Assembly (NCBI RefSeq): GCF_021155775.2
Contig: NC_060234.1
Coordinates: 4,307,283-4,371,282, forward strand
Direction: 5' to 3'
DNA from: Neodiprion pinetum
Lineage: Eukaryota > Arthropoda > Insecta > Hymenoptera > Diprionidae
DNA: 64,000 bases
The notes beneath the pieces are model-generated. The model ran no database searches. It worked only from the letters and a program-made list of their open reading frames with translations, and was not told the origin of the DNA. How positions within the stretch are numbered: the stretch's first letter is position 1; each line of letters starts with the position of its first letter. This document shows positions 35,119 to 46,708 of the stretch, piece after piece. A program made the translations under genes and the position numbers.

Positions 35119-36641
35119 ATGGCACACCAATTTACTCCTGTCGGTGGCGAGCTTGGAGAACTTTTGCAAAAAACCTTCACCAACTACTTTCGAACTGCAT
35201 ACATAAAAGTCGATGGATGCATTTTACCAGAGAATTATAAACAGTTTGCCGATGCGATTGAAAACTTCGAGGTTCGTGATGACGATATTTGGGTTTGCAG
35301 TTACCCAAAAACCGGTAAGTCTTTATGCGCTTTAGTGTAATTAAGAAGGAAGACATTAACGTCCGGAAGAGGTATGATTCTGATTTATTATTCAGGTACG
35401 ACGTGGACACAGGAAATGGTCTGGAGCATCGCTAATGATTTGAACTTTGAGCGTGCAAAAATACCCCTTCCTGAGAGATTTCCGTACCTCGAGTAAGTTG
35501 CTGTTACTCCATATTAAAAGCCAGAAGGAACGAGTTGATATCTTTTCTCGTCCCCTTTGGTGGTTCCTGAATTTGGAAAGTGAACCATTCGAGTACAAGG
35601 GCTTATAAAAGTGCTAAGATTTCCGATGATGCAATTCACGTGTGCAATTTTTCCAACAGATTCTCACCGATGTTCGAAAAGACTGAAATCATACGACGCA
35701 ATCCAGGCATCGTAATTCCGGAATACGCTATGGACAGTCCGGGGTACGCTTCCAAGATGCCTAGTCCTCGATTCATCAAGACACACCTACCCTTCCATCT
35801 TTTGCCACGCCAGCTGAGAACCGGGGAAAAGAAGCCTAAGATCTTGTACGTCGTCCGAAATCCGAAAGACACCTGCATATCATTCTATCATCACTGCAAA
35901 CTCGTCGAGGGATACAACGGGACCTTTGAAGAGTTTTACACTCTTTTCCTAGGAGAGTCTGGTAAGTCTGGTAAGTCTGGTAAGGGGCTGTCCGTACACT
36001 ACGTTTCCAGTTTTGATCTTATTTTGATCTCCTTTCATAAACTGGTAATGTGGTTCATGGACAACCCCTAACTTGCGGACTCATGGTTGTTACGACTTTA
36101 CCGCCAAATGTCTTCACGCGGTTTGAACGTGTGACTTGGACAGCCGAGCCAAGCATCAATCTTTTCAGTTCAATACACTTTCAGATCATTACGGACCATT
36201 CTGGATGAACGTATTGGGCTACTGGAAGAACAGAAAAGAGCACAATATTCTGTGGCTGACTTATGAAGATATGAAACAGGTAAGCCATTCTCATCTCGAC
36301 GTGAGTGCCTTGCCGAATAACCAATTACACACTTTTCGACTGTCCAGGATTTATCTGCGGAGATTTGGCGAACGGCCATATATCTGGGCAATACTTTGAA
36401 CAAGGTTCAATTGTCATTGTTGACCGAACACTTGAGCTTCGCGAGCATGAAGGCGAACCCCGCTGTGAACTACGAGGAGCTTATAGCTAAACTTCACGAA
36501 ATGTCACAAGTCAAAAGGGAAGGTGTTTTCATGAGAAGCGGGACGACGGAACAGTGGAAGTCTTTCATGGCTCCAGAGCTCGTCGAACGGTTCGACGAAT
36601 GGACGGAGAAGCATTTGAAGGGTACCGGACTCGCGCTGTGA
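35119..36641 (+). CDS. Cytosolic sulfotransferase, copy 2, 327 aa
   Basis: Five exons in phase: 35119-35314, 35396-35492, 35660-35961, 36185-36279 and 36348-36641, each exactly the length of the matching exon in copy 1. Motifs are YPKTGTTW (residues 62-69), catalytic H140 in FIKTHLP, VRNPKDTCISFYHH and FMRSGTTEQWKS. The N-terminus MAHQFTPVGGELGELLQ and the exon 5 core LSFASMKANPAVNYE are shared with copy 1. PAPS binding and catalysis look intact. It most likely arose by tandem duplication, with much shorter introns than copy 1. Intron 3 starts with three GTAAG donors 9 bp apart, which could add Gly-Lys-Ser units. Substrate unknown. Confidence 0.93.
35961..35986 (+). promoter_or_regulatory. 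Triple tandem splice donor
   Basis: At the end of exon 3 of sulfotransferase copy 2 the unit GGTAAGTCT repeats, giving donors at 35962, 35971 and 35980. Spacing is 9 nt, so each alternative keeps the frame and adds Gly-Lys-Ser. Copy 1 has a single donor here. Confidence 0.7.
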
Positions 36642-37174
36642 AGAGACTCTGAAAATCTTAGACTTACTGATTATACGAGCTTGCAATGTTTTTCGTAACC
36701 GCATCCGGAAATCGACTGTTTTCGTTTAGGAAGAAGGGATCTGTTCAGTTATTCTTGCGCTTTTAGAGAAATAATAGATTTAATTTAGCTCCAGAATTTT
36801 CATGGTATCAGATATACTACTCAATGTAATTACTTTCCCGTCACATTAAGATTCTTATAAACGAATCAAAGCAATCTTGATTTGTTTAACTAATTTTCTT
36901 TTCTTATAAAAATCAGACGAAAGTAAATGAGTTTCATATTAATATGTTTCAAGTTTATTTCTAAATGATGAAATTTTGAGATCTGCTCGATGCCAATCCG
37001 ACCTTTTATAAATTGAGATACCCGATTGCTTCGTGTTTTGTCGCGGATCGATTTATTTCGAGTAAAATTGTAAATAATGATGAAATAATATTAGAAAATT
37101 GGATATAATTAGTTATAATTTAGAAATTCCGTTCATTATCCTTTTCTTACACATATAAATTTAACACAGTTACT

Positions 37175-37227
37175 TTAAATTAAATTAGATTAAATTAAAT
37201 TAAATTTAATCAAATCAGATCAAATCG
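37175..37227. repeat. Degenerate TTAAA/TAAAT pentanucleotide repeat
   Basis: About ten imperfect 5-bp units (TAAAT, TAGAT, TCAAA). Confidence 0.8.
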
Positions 37228-37240
37228 AAATGAATTGATC

Positions 37241-37390
37241 AACGAAAGTATTTCCATTCGGCTCTGAATGTTTTCAGGGTATCGAGAAGAGGAAAACTTA
37301 CGTACAAATGTTGAAGAAAATGAAGAATTTTTTTGGTAAAAGGTACCAAACATGTTATCACGTGACGTGACCATATTAGTTGTGCAATTT
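37241..37390 (+). repeat. Dispersed repeat, copy 1
   Basis: Matches 40627-40775 in the same orientation. Shared landmarks are ACGAAAGTATTT, GTATCGAGAA, ACAAATGTTGAAGAAAAT and the CATGTT...TGACGTGA end. About 75-80% identical by eye. Family unknown. Confidence 0.7.
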
Positions 37391-37412
37391 TGTGAATTTT
37401 GTGAATTTTGTG
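37386..37412. repeat. Three copies of the 9-mer AATTTTGTG
   Basis: Perfect triplicate at the right end of the dispersed repeat copy. Confidence 0.85.
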
Positions 37413-38523
37413 CAAATGAGGCACTTTACACGCGCTCCACGGGCTTCGAAAATCGAAATCTTCCAACCGTATGTTAGAAAAATACAATTTTCTCCAAACG
37501 GTGGAATAAAAATATATAACGATCGGTAAAAACGATCCAATAATCTTAATTTTTCGTCTGATTTTCATTTCTAATTCTTCGCGTGTACGTACGAATAATC
37601 TGGAAACTTGGTATTCTTCATTCTTGGATTAATTCGCAGACATTTATACACGAGGTGCGTCCGGATTATTATACAAACAGATATTTCAAAACCGTTGATA
37701 CCGTGTAAAAATATGTTTTCCAGGTGTGAAATTAAACAGTCGACTGAATGTACCTAACAGACAAATCGTGCTTGTTCAGCCGATAACTGTCGGTTTTCTG
37801 AATGTTTGAGGCACACCGATACTCGAAGGCAAAGCGGGATATTAAGAGTGTAAAAAGTATTATCTCATTGTCAACCACGATGTTCGATACATTTTTTATT
37901 TTGTTTAAACTTTGTTATTACCTGAGCAAAGAGAATTCGTGCCACATTTGTTCGCTATCATTGGATGCTAGGCATTCGGAAAGCAATACATAGCGTTCGT
38001 TTTCTATACGTGTTGAAATCGCTATGGATTCAGTTCAGTAGCGACGTAGGTCCGTAACCGTACATGAAGCAGCGTTGACGTAAGAAGCTCGCGAGTTATA
38101 TCGAGAATTCTACTCTGAAATCTAGTCAACTAACGATTATCCGAAAGGTACGTATAATAAAATAAAAAAATGTAAAATGTTTGAGTCACGTGTGAAATGG
38201 GGAAATAAAAATAATTTCCAGCGTACGAATAACGAATGTTGGAAATATTGTTCGTTTGTAAATTATTCCAAACGTAACATGAACACGTAAGATGATTCAT
38301 ATTTAAAACACAATTCAACGAAATGTTACTGCCGGAATAAATAGGTGACAGTAGAAACTTGAATTTAATTCATTAAGAGGTGAACTTAGAAAGATCAATT
38401 AATTCCCAACCAGATGAGAGTTGATAAAATTTTTTTCTCACGGGTAAAACTGTGGCACTCGACCATGTACAAGAGTCCTGTTTCAGGTTTCAAATTGGAA
38501 AGCGAATGTCACAGCGGATCATA

Positions 38524-41500
38524 ATGCTACAATACGCACTTGTGTTGATCTGGTGCATTTATGCAGGTAAACATGTATATTCTGGAATGTAAGAAACATC
38601 GTTCGGTCTTATTTACATCGTTTCTTGGGCCAACTTTACACTTGGCTGGATATTTGCAGTAAACGCTGACCCCTGCATACCTCGAGAGTTCGAAAATGGA
38701 ACGGTGTGCGTATGCAACGCTACTTACTGCGACAGCACCCCGGCTTACGATCTCCCAGAGATCGGTTTCTACATCCGATACACGTCGAATGAAGATGGCT
38801 TGAGACTCGACAAGACTCAAGGGGCTTTCGGCAACGTATCAACATCCGAAGAGGAACTCCTTGTACTTCTACGAAACATCACCTATCAAAGGATTCACGG
38901 CTTTGGTGGTAGTTTTACGGATTCGGCGTGCATCAGCATAAAATCACTCAGCGAAGATGCCCAGAAAAATTTAATGAGGTATATCTGATGATGACTAACA
39001 TTCGATAGTTGATTTTTCGAAAACATGTCGTAGTGTTCGAAATTCCACAGTCGCGACTTACGAATCCACGTTCACTTTATGTTTTCCAGGTCTTCGTTAC
39101 TCCGCGGTACCGTGTCAAATTCCCCTTCCTGATTTACAGTTCTTGAATGATTGTCATTGTAATGAATAGCTTCTGAACCTACATTTTCTATCAATTATGA
39201 TATTGTATAAAGAAATTGTCCGACTTCACAGCTCTTACTTTAGCAGCGAAGGTAATGCGTATAATCTTGGACGTGTACCGATTGCTGGCACTGATTTCTC
39301 CACAAGGTTGTACACCTACGATGATTACTCAGGTGACTTACTGCTGAAGAATTTCAGTTTAGCAGACGAGGACCTGTATTACAAAATTCCACTGATGCAA
39401 CAAGCTCTTGAAATGAGTCCGGAGCTGAAATTCATCGCTGCATCCTGGAGTGCTCCACCATGGATGAAGACAAATAACGATTACATAGGTCTTGGTACGT
39501 AAATAGCATTACCAGCCTAAGATAACCCAACCAAAGAGAACTGATCCGTTAGTTGCCGTCGAAAATGATCCATATTCTTTTAGATCTTATGTATCACGGT
39601 ACACCATTTTGTTTAAGTTAGTCCTACTTCGCTCACGAGGTTTCAACCGCATGAAAACCTGTAACCAATTCTCAAAGAACCCTTTGCTTTCAGGATTTCT
39701 ACTCAAAGAATACTACCAGCTGTATGCCGAATATCTTATCAAATTCTTGGATGAGTACGAAAATCACGGTTTGGAAATGTGGGCAATCTCGACTGGTAAT
39801 GAACCAAACGACGCGTTCATCGACGGTTATGAAATAAACTCCCTGACGTGGCTTTCATCCACCATCGCTGAATGGGTTGCCGAAAATTTAGGTCCAACGT
39901 TAAGCGAATCGAAGCACAATAAAACTTTGATCCTCGCTCTCGACGACCAAACATTTTACTTGCCTAACTTCGTTGAGGAAATGTTTGTCAACGAAACGGC
40001 CAAGAATTACACAGCTGGAATCGCCGTTCATTGGTATTACGATACGGATACTCCCTCAAGTGTGCTTCAGGAAACCCACGATCTTTTCCCTGATAAATTT
40101 CTCCTCATGACTGAGGCAGCGGTAGGTAAGTTCATGGTTACACGTGACTCGCAGTTCAGGAAATATACTGCATTATATATCTGCCATCAGCTGTGACACC
40201 CTTTTTTGACGCCCTCGTATGTACAAAATGTCATTTCCAAAGAAAGACGGGAATTTCTCTAATGCCTCTTTGTGAATGGATCTTACTTAATTCCCTAATA
40301 TCGGTTGCATTAATTTCATTCGAATTTCCAAGTGTTTGCTCAATCTTTGATACACAAACGCTCACCATTGGATCAATCCCTTTACTTGAATAAAACAGAG
40401 AACTGATAAATATCTTTACGGAATCGAGCGTGAAGACCAAGCACATCCACTTACAGTTTCGGTTTTTAAAAAGATCAGAGCGTTCACAATGATATTCAGT
40501 AAATAAGAATCATGTGATTCCTAACTCCCAGTATATGCTATTTGACTTTGTACCATTTATTTCAAATACTTATTCCGCAATACTCATTACTTGAAATAGA
40601 GACTACTTTCCATTTTAAATTAATATACGAAAGTATTTTCATGCAGCCCTGAATATTCTCAGAGTATCGAGAAAAGGAGAACATGTGAACAAATGTTGAA
40701 GAAAATCACAAATTTTGTGATAGAAGGTGCCAAGCATGTTTTAACTTGACGTGATTTTAGATTAGTTATCATGCACCTGACGATTCCTGACTGATGATCT
40801 TACGGTGAAATGTTTTTTGTGGACACAGCTGCCAATCTGTCCGACGGCAAACTTCTTTTGGGATCTTGGGATTCAGGGGAAAAGTACATAATGGATATAA
40901 TCGACGTACGTTTATCCTTGATTTTACTTCATCAGTTAAATAGTTAACTCAGAGAGCCAATGGAATCACTGCACATATTTTCCTTAAAACAATATAATTA
41001 TCATTTCTATTCTTCACGGCTTCTCGGATACCCAAAGTTCAAATAAGTACCCACACAATGACGAAGTGTTCTCATTATTTGAATCGCTGAAAATTTTGTA
41101 GAATCTACGAAACTGGGTGACTGGTTGGATCGACTGGAATCTAGCTTTAAACGAAGAGGGTGGTCCCCATTGGCACTATACCTACGATCAGTCTTCCATT
41201 GTTGTAAATGCCGAAGCCGACGAATTCTACAAGCAGCCATTGTTCTACGCCATATCTCACTTCAGCAAATTCATACCGCGGGGTTCCGTAAGAGTGGAAC
41301 TCACTCACAATCAGGTTACAAACGCCACAGTAGATTTTGTAGCCTTCGTGACGCCGGAGGATGAGACCGTTCTCGTGATCTTCAACAAGTATGTTCCAAG
41401 TTGACATACACACTTGACACAAATACACATAATCGTGGCGTTATTTGAAAACGAGTCAAAATAAAATGGTTTCTTTTTCAGGTGGTCCGAAGAAAGACAA

Positions 41501-41581
41501 GTGACCATTTCTGACCCAGAGCGAGGAAACATCGACTTGCAGTTATCTCCCAATTCGGTTCAAACCATCATCTACAAGTAG
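38524..41581 (+). CDS. Lysosomal glucosylceramidase (GBA1-type, GH30), paralogue 1, 506 aa
   Basis: Seven exons in phase: 38524-38566, 38660-38978, 39232-39494, 39694-40125, 40829-40905, 41102-41388 and 41482-41581. It hydrolyses glucosylceramide to glucose and ceramide in the lysosome. A signal peptide (MLQYALVLIWCIYA) comes first. GBA1 landmarks in order are GFGGSFTDSA, GRVPIAGTDFSTR (counterparts of human R120 and D127), ASWSAPPWMKT, TGNEP with acid/base E245, AVHWYYDT, MTEAAVG with nucleophile E349, GWIDWNLALNEEGGP and FYKQP. Spacing of the two Glu (104) is close to human (105). Several N-glycosylation sequons are present. I chose the ATG at 38524 by analogy with paralogue 2; an in-frame ATG at 38506 would add six residues (MSQRII). 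Human C342, next to the nucleophile, is Ala here. Intron 4 (703 bp) carries a dispersed repeat. Confidence 0.93.
40627..40775 (+). repeat. Dispersed repeat, copy 2, in an intron of glucosylceramidase 1
   Basis: Counterpart of 37241-37390, located in intron 4 shortly before exon 5. Confidence 0.7.
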
Positions 41582-44500
41582 CGTATTGCGATGTAATCAA
41601 AGAAGTGCGGCGTGTGTGAACGCGGACGTCTGTTGAGGAAAAATTTTAAATTTTGGATCAAATTCGATACTTACAAATACATACCGCAACTATATCAGTG
41701 TGAAATTTTGAGAAGATACATCAATCGATGATACGGAATGATTGTGTTTTTTGAAAAATGGTAGAATGCAAATTTTGAATTGCCAGTCAATTATCTTTTA
41801 CATCATACAACAAGATCCGAGTTTACAAATTCCAATCAGTCATAAACTGGTTTGATATCATTCTGGACTATTGTCGACCAACTCCAAAAACGTATCTGAT
41901 CCTATATTCGCGAAAGTATTTTTCGTTTCCCCAATGACTTGTGGTCAATTGTTCACGTTTTTCCACTGTGTTTATCATGACGAGTATCACATGTTCCCCA
42001 CCTTCTCCGACCATTCGTTACTCATTGCTTTTATTTGCTGACTCTCCGACATTCCTTATAGTAACCTTATAGCCTCACTCCATATAACGACACTCCAGTC
42101 CATTATTTGAACGACTTACTTCCAATCCATCTTCTATCAAGTACATCGTACTTTTCGAACGGTCAACCGACGAACATCCTTTCTGTTCTTCAAATAATAA
42201 ACATCTATCCATTTCCAACATTCCAACAATCCGCTTCGTCTAACTACACATTCCCACTCCACGCTATCCTGATAAATCATTTATAACACGTTCAATCATG
42301 AACCCTTTCCATCTCATTTACAGCTCCTTCTTCCATTTCCCGAGTCAAGAATACCGACGAAAACGGACCTATAAATACCCAAAACAACATCTTGGGGGAA
42401 TACAGAGGCGTTAGTCAATAAAATCCCTCAATCCCGGATCATGTAAATTTATAATTGTAATGTACAAATATTGAAAGCATTCCGTTGTCCGAGAGACAGT
42501 TTTGGTAACGTTGGTGTATTTCTCTTAACGGTTGATGAAAGTGCTCCTGAATCGAAATTTTTCGGAATCCAATAAAGCTCTGAATAATCTTCAGAAGATA
42601 AAATTTGCTTTTTTTAATACCACGTCGTGTACGATTATATCATTATTGACCATACGTTACAGTGTATGTAATACATAACTCGTAAAATAGTTGCTGAAAA
42701 TATTAAATTGTTAGTTTTGTGTTTCGGCAAAGCATCGAACTCGAAAGTTCAAGTCAAATTGTTGTATCGCACTCTTTACCTTATCATTTCACTCGCTATT
42801 TAGAATCGTCTTCACATGTTCACTTACACTTACTTCCAATGTTTACCTTTCGGTCTGTGCCTCAAATCTTTCCGCTTGGCCGTGTCACGCTTTGAAACAG
42901 ACCAGCTGTATATTTCACGCATTGTCTACACTCTCAAAATCATGTCTGTGTATCGTCTGTGTATTCTCTCGATTTTGCAAAACCTCAGCTGTCGTTCAAG
43001 TGATAAGTATAAATGAATGAACAGAAAATTTCCAAGACGATACTTAACTTTTTTTTTATCTGTCACGTAGTGTAATGTAGCAATACATCTCGCAGAATAT
43101 TTTATGAATCTATTAGATCGGTGAATCTTCATTCGTCGCTTTGAAATACTGAAAAACTATGAATCAAAGTCTAGTTTCTGGATAAGAAAATCTGCTCTCC
43201 TGCCAGCCAACATGATTTTCAGACATATAGTTCAACGAATGTAAAAAAAGATAATGTCTGTATGGAAATTTAAATATATTTTTATGGCTTTGTGAATGTG
43301 AAGCTATTTTATATTGTTTTGTATTGCCGTCGTGACGGGCTTGTATTTTCATATAAAATGAGTTGATGATGTCACCTTGGCGACCTTTTCGATACAGTTG
43401 TTCGTTGAAAACTATTGCATTTTATTGTATCGCAGGCTTGCGATTGGTGGAAAGTGGTCAACCCCTCCATGTCGGCGGTGACTAAGAATTATTTTCTCAT
43501 GACCAACTCTCAAAGGACCTCAAGAATCGATCTGGCTAAAGTTTAGAATGGCAATTGTCAAACCCAAGAAGCCGACCGTAGCGTAGAACGCCCAAGTTTG
43601 CCGATAACTTAGCCCAGATTCGTATAATCTCAGAAATAGCTTATGGTTAATACCATGCTAGAAGAGCACAATTAGTCACACGAGAACCAAACATCGAGTT
43701 AAAATGTAAAGAACCGTGGCTTGATACAGAATTGGGATTGGTGGAATAGGTTTTAAGGAATGTATTATAACAGGTCATAAAATAAAATAAACTATTATCC
43801 GATGAATTTCTGTAAGGACTGACAACAAAGAAGGAAAGATGGGGTTTTGATTGGGCTACCGAAGGACTCCGAAATATAAAAAACCCTGAGTCCCCGATGC
43901 CCGGTTATCTCGTATTTTACCTGTGCCAAATTATTCTATTTATTCACAATTATTTTCCCGAACAGACTGCCGTCTTGGGAGTTTTTTTCCGGGTCATCGA
44001 GAAGCACGTGTAACGCTGTGTATAAACGTGGCTGACAAATTTGTACCTTGGGATTAGAGACAATCTGTGTAAATAACTGAGGTGTGCTTTTACTATCTTG
44101 TAATGTCGACTAGAACTTAATTGTCGAAATTACCTGATTCACAGTTGAACACCCAAGATACATTGGGTGTAGAAAAAAAAAATTTACCGCCCAAATATCT
44201 TGAGGTGGAAAGCGGTTTAGAGTTGCTTGGAAAAAATGCTTAGGATTTTTTCGGATCAGTTGGAAGGATTTGATATTGGATGTAACTCATTCGCCGGTCT
44301 GACAAGGCCCAACTTGATTTAAAATAGAATTGTGAACTCTTTATTTTTACGTCAGAATTGTATTAGGAATAACTTTTCTTTCGGTGTTACATGTATACAT
44401 CAAAGCTGAAAACTGTCCTTAAATAAATGAAAGAATCAACTGGTTTTATCCTACTCAGCTCATTTTTGGCCTAATCAGGTCTAATTAGGCTCCATCTCAA

Positions 44501-46708
44501 AATGGAAGTCATTAATAACAGAACAAAAAATTATTTTAAAATCGAATCAGTTACGCAGAAGCGGATTTCCATCTGATCGTCGTCAAATTCAGGCTTCATT
44601 GGGATAGCAATGGGCCTACACCCGATATCTAATTCTTTCATTTGATTCGTGTTAGAAAATCACATCAAACCTTTTGTTCCCAGTGATTTTTCGCGTAAGG
44701 TTTCCCAGTCACGATTTTCACGCGTCCAATTCTTTCCGATACACAGTATATATTTGAAGGCACGTGTCGTGTACGTTTAAATAGCAGATGGGTCCGCGTT
44801 CTAAAGTTATTGATGCGTGAAATAATTTGCTATAAAAATGGAATACAAAGTACTCAACCTGAAGAATTTATCCAACTGCCAGTTGACCAACACCTAATTT
44901 GAACTGGTGTATAAACGACCCAAGGCATCAAATTTGGTTGAAAATCTAAGGTGACTTTATCTCTAATTTAAATTTATACTTTGTTTCGTTTAATTTATAT
45001 TAACATATTTCTTGTATACAATTGTGTCCTGTTTCAACTGTCGTGTGTGTTCTGTTACTTTTCTTTTTTTATATATACTATTACGAAGATTGAAATCACC
45101 TTTTATGCTCCCCTGTCTGATCTAGTAGTCTTTGTAAAAGACACAGAAAAGTCATCAAATGTTTGTAAAAAAAAAAAAGAGCAAGGTTACTGCGCCAACC
45201 CAAACTATTGTAAAACCATCTTGTTTCTGGCTCCCAACTGGAAAGACGTGTTGCGAACAAAAGCATTCTTCTCTCCCTTTAATTTTCGCCTGTTTGGTCA
45301 ATTATTATCGCTAGCAAAATTTATGTTCTTTGCGCTGCAACGCGGTTTTGCTCCAATATATTACTATTATTGTCTTCCCTTTTGTTATAATATATTCTCC
45401 TACCGATGTGGCTAATTCTCTCCACACAAGCACTTACATGCCCATCCGTTTTTCTTCGTCGCCTCTGATTATTCGTGGTTTTTCTGTGATAGTTTCTGTT
45501 GTGAAAACGTGCCTTTAGGTCACACCATCTTGGTGTTTCTATAGAGTCGTAGACGACCGCTGGGTCAGTACTTGTGGACACGGGCCACAGAGCAGACACT
45601 CTCCTAAACACACGCTCTCGCTATCCTACTAGTTTATACATTATATCTCGTGTACTTCATTTATATAAACCCGTCAGTCCCAAGTCCTCAACAGTTTCTT
45701 CCTTGCTGAATTATCGATCTCTTAAACGGTTTTTTTTCTTTTTTCTTTTTAATCTACCGATTTGTCAGGTAAGCCTTCCGGTATTTTATTATACATTCTT
45801 CTTGCTACGTTTCTTTCCTCTCTGTGTCCTCCGGTTGTCCTTGGATCTCTGATCCCAGGTAACATTCTATACGGCCATTTCACATGACATATGGCATTAG
45901 CATGGCGTTCATGTCCGCAGGCCACTTTGGAACTCAATGTCCAAGAAATTTTTACACAATCTTTTATAAAATATTTTCATACACCATACTGTGCACTTCG
46001 TAATATTACTACTAGATGGGCATTGTTTTTACAAACAGATTTACACAGTAAATGAAATAATAAAAGTATATAATTATTGCATGTTAATTCGGAAATCTGC
46101 TACGAATCCTTCGAATTTTCCCACTGTAGGGTTTTAGACATTTCGTGGTAAAATTTTTATAACATTGTAAATGCTTAGGCGAAGGTACTATGCAAAATTG
46201 GTGACGTCATCGGTCACGGAAAATTATGGTAAATCGATCGGGTACAAATCATAAGATTCAAGTCAACAGAGATGACTCATGCGATTTGTATTCAAGATGG
46301 CGGTGATGACGAATGCAATTTATAAGATAGCAATGATTAACCGTATGATTAGTATATATGTCCACGACATTGTAGATTATGCAAATCATGTGAATTTTTT
46401 TTTCTACAAATGTCTGAAATTTTCATCTGGTAATTATGATTGTATATTGATGCTATTAAAACACGAAAATTCGAATGCTCCGAGACGGAACTCAGAATTG
46501 AAATAAGAGTCTCGAATGAATTCGTCTAAACTCCTTTTAACTGTATTTCAAGATATTTCCGAGCGCAGGAGCAAACAAATTCGATAGTGATCATTTTCAG
46601 GACGACCATGAGTTTGAATAACTAGTTTTTGTTCCAACCAGTCATGAAAATATTCATACGTTTTGTTTCAGATTTTCCACTGGATAGCAAAACGAAGAGC
46701 TTAAAGCC
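41582..46708. other. Five kilobases between the glucosylceramidase paralogues
   Basis: No gene is supported. 41900-42400 is pyrimidine-rich. AATAAA near 42570 could serve glucosylceramidase 1, but is about 1 kb past the stop. 43430-44160 is somewhat more GC-rich without a motif. A 144-codon ORF at 44981-45415 is Phe/Tyr/Cys-rich and looks like noncoding AT-rich sequence. Confidence 0.5.

Larger units (their letters stand above)
36642..38505. other. Intergenic stretch between sulfotransferase and glucosylceramidase genes
   Basis: AT-rich DNA carrying a TAAAT-type pentanucleotide tract, a dispersed repeat copy and a 9-bp triplet repeat. No gene recognised. Confidence 0.55.

Noticed and set aside
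44981..45415. 144-codon Phe/Tyr/Cys-rich ORF as a small membrane protein
   Set aside because: Composition follows the AT-rich DNA; there is no conserved segment, and the Lys run is a poly(A) tract.
45540..45950. Possible retrotransposon LTR or 5' end
   Set aside because: Sequence looked unlike its surroundings, but no matching second LTR, primer-binding site or coding region was found nearby.
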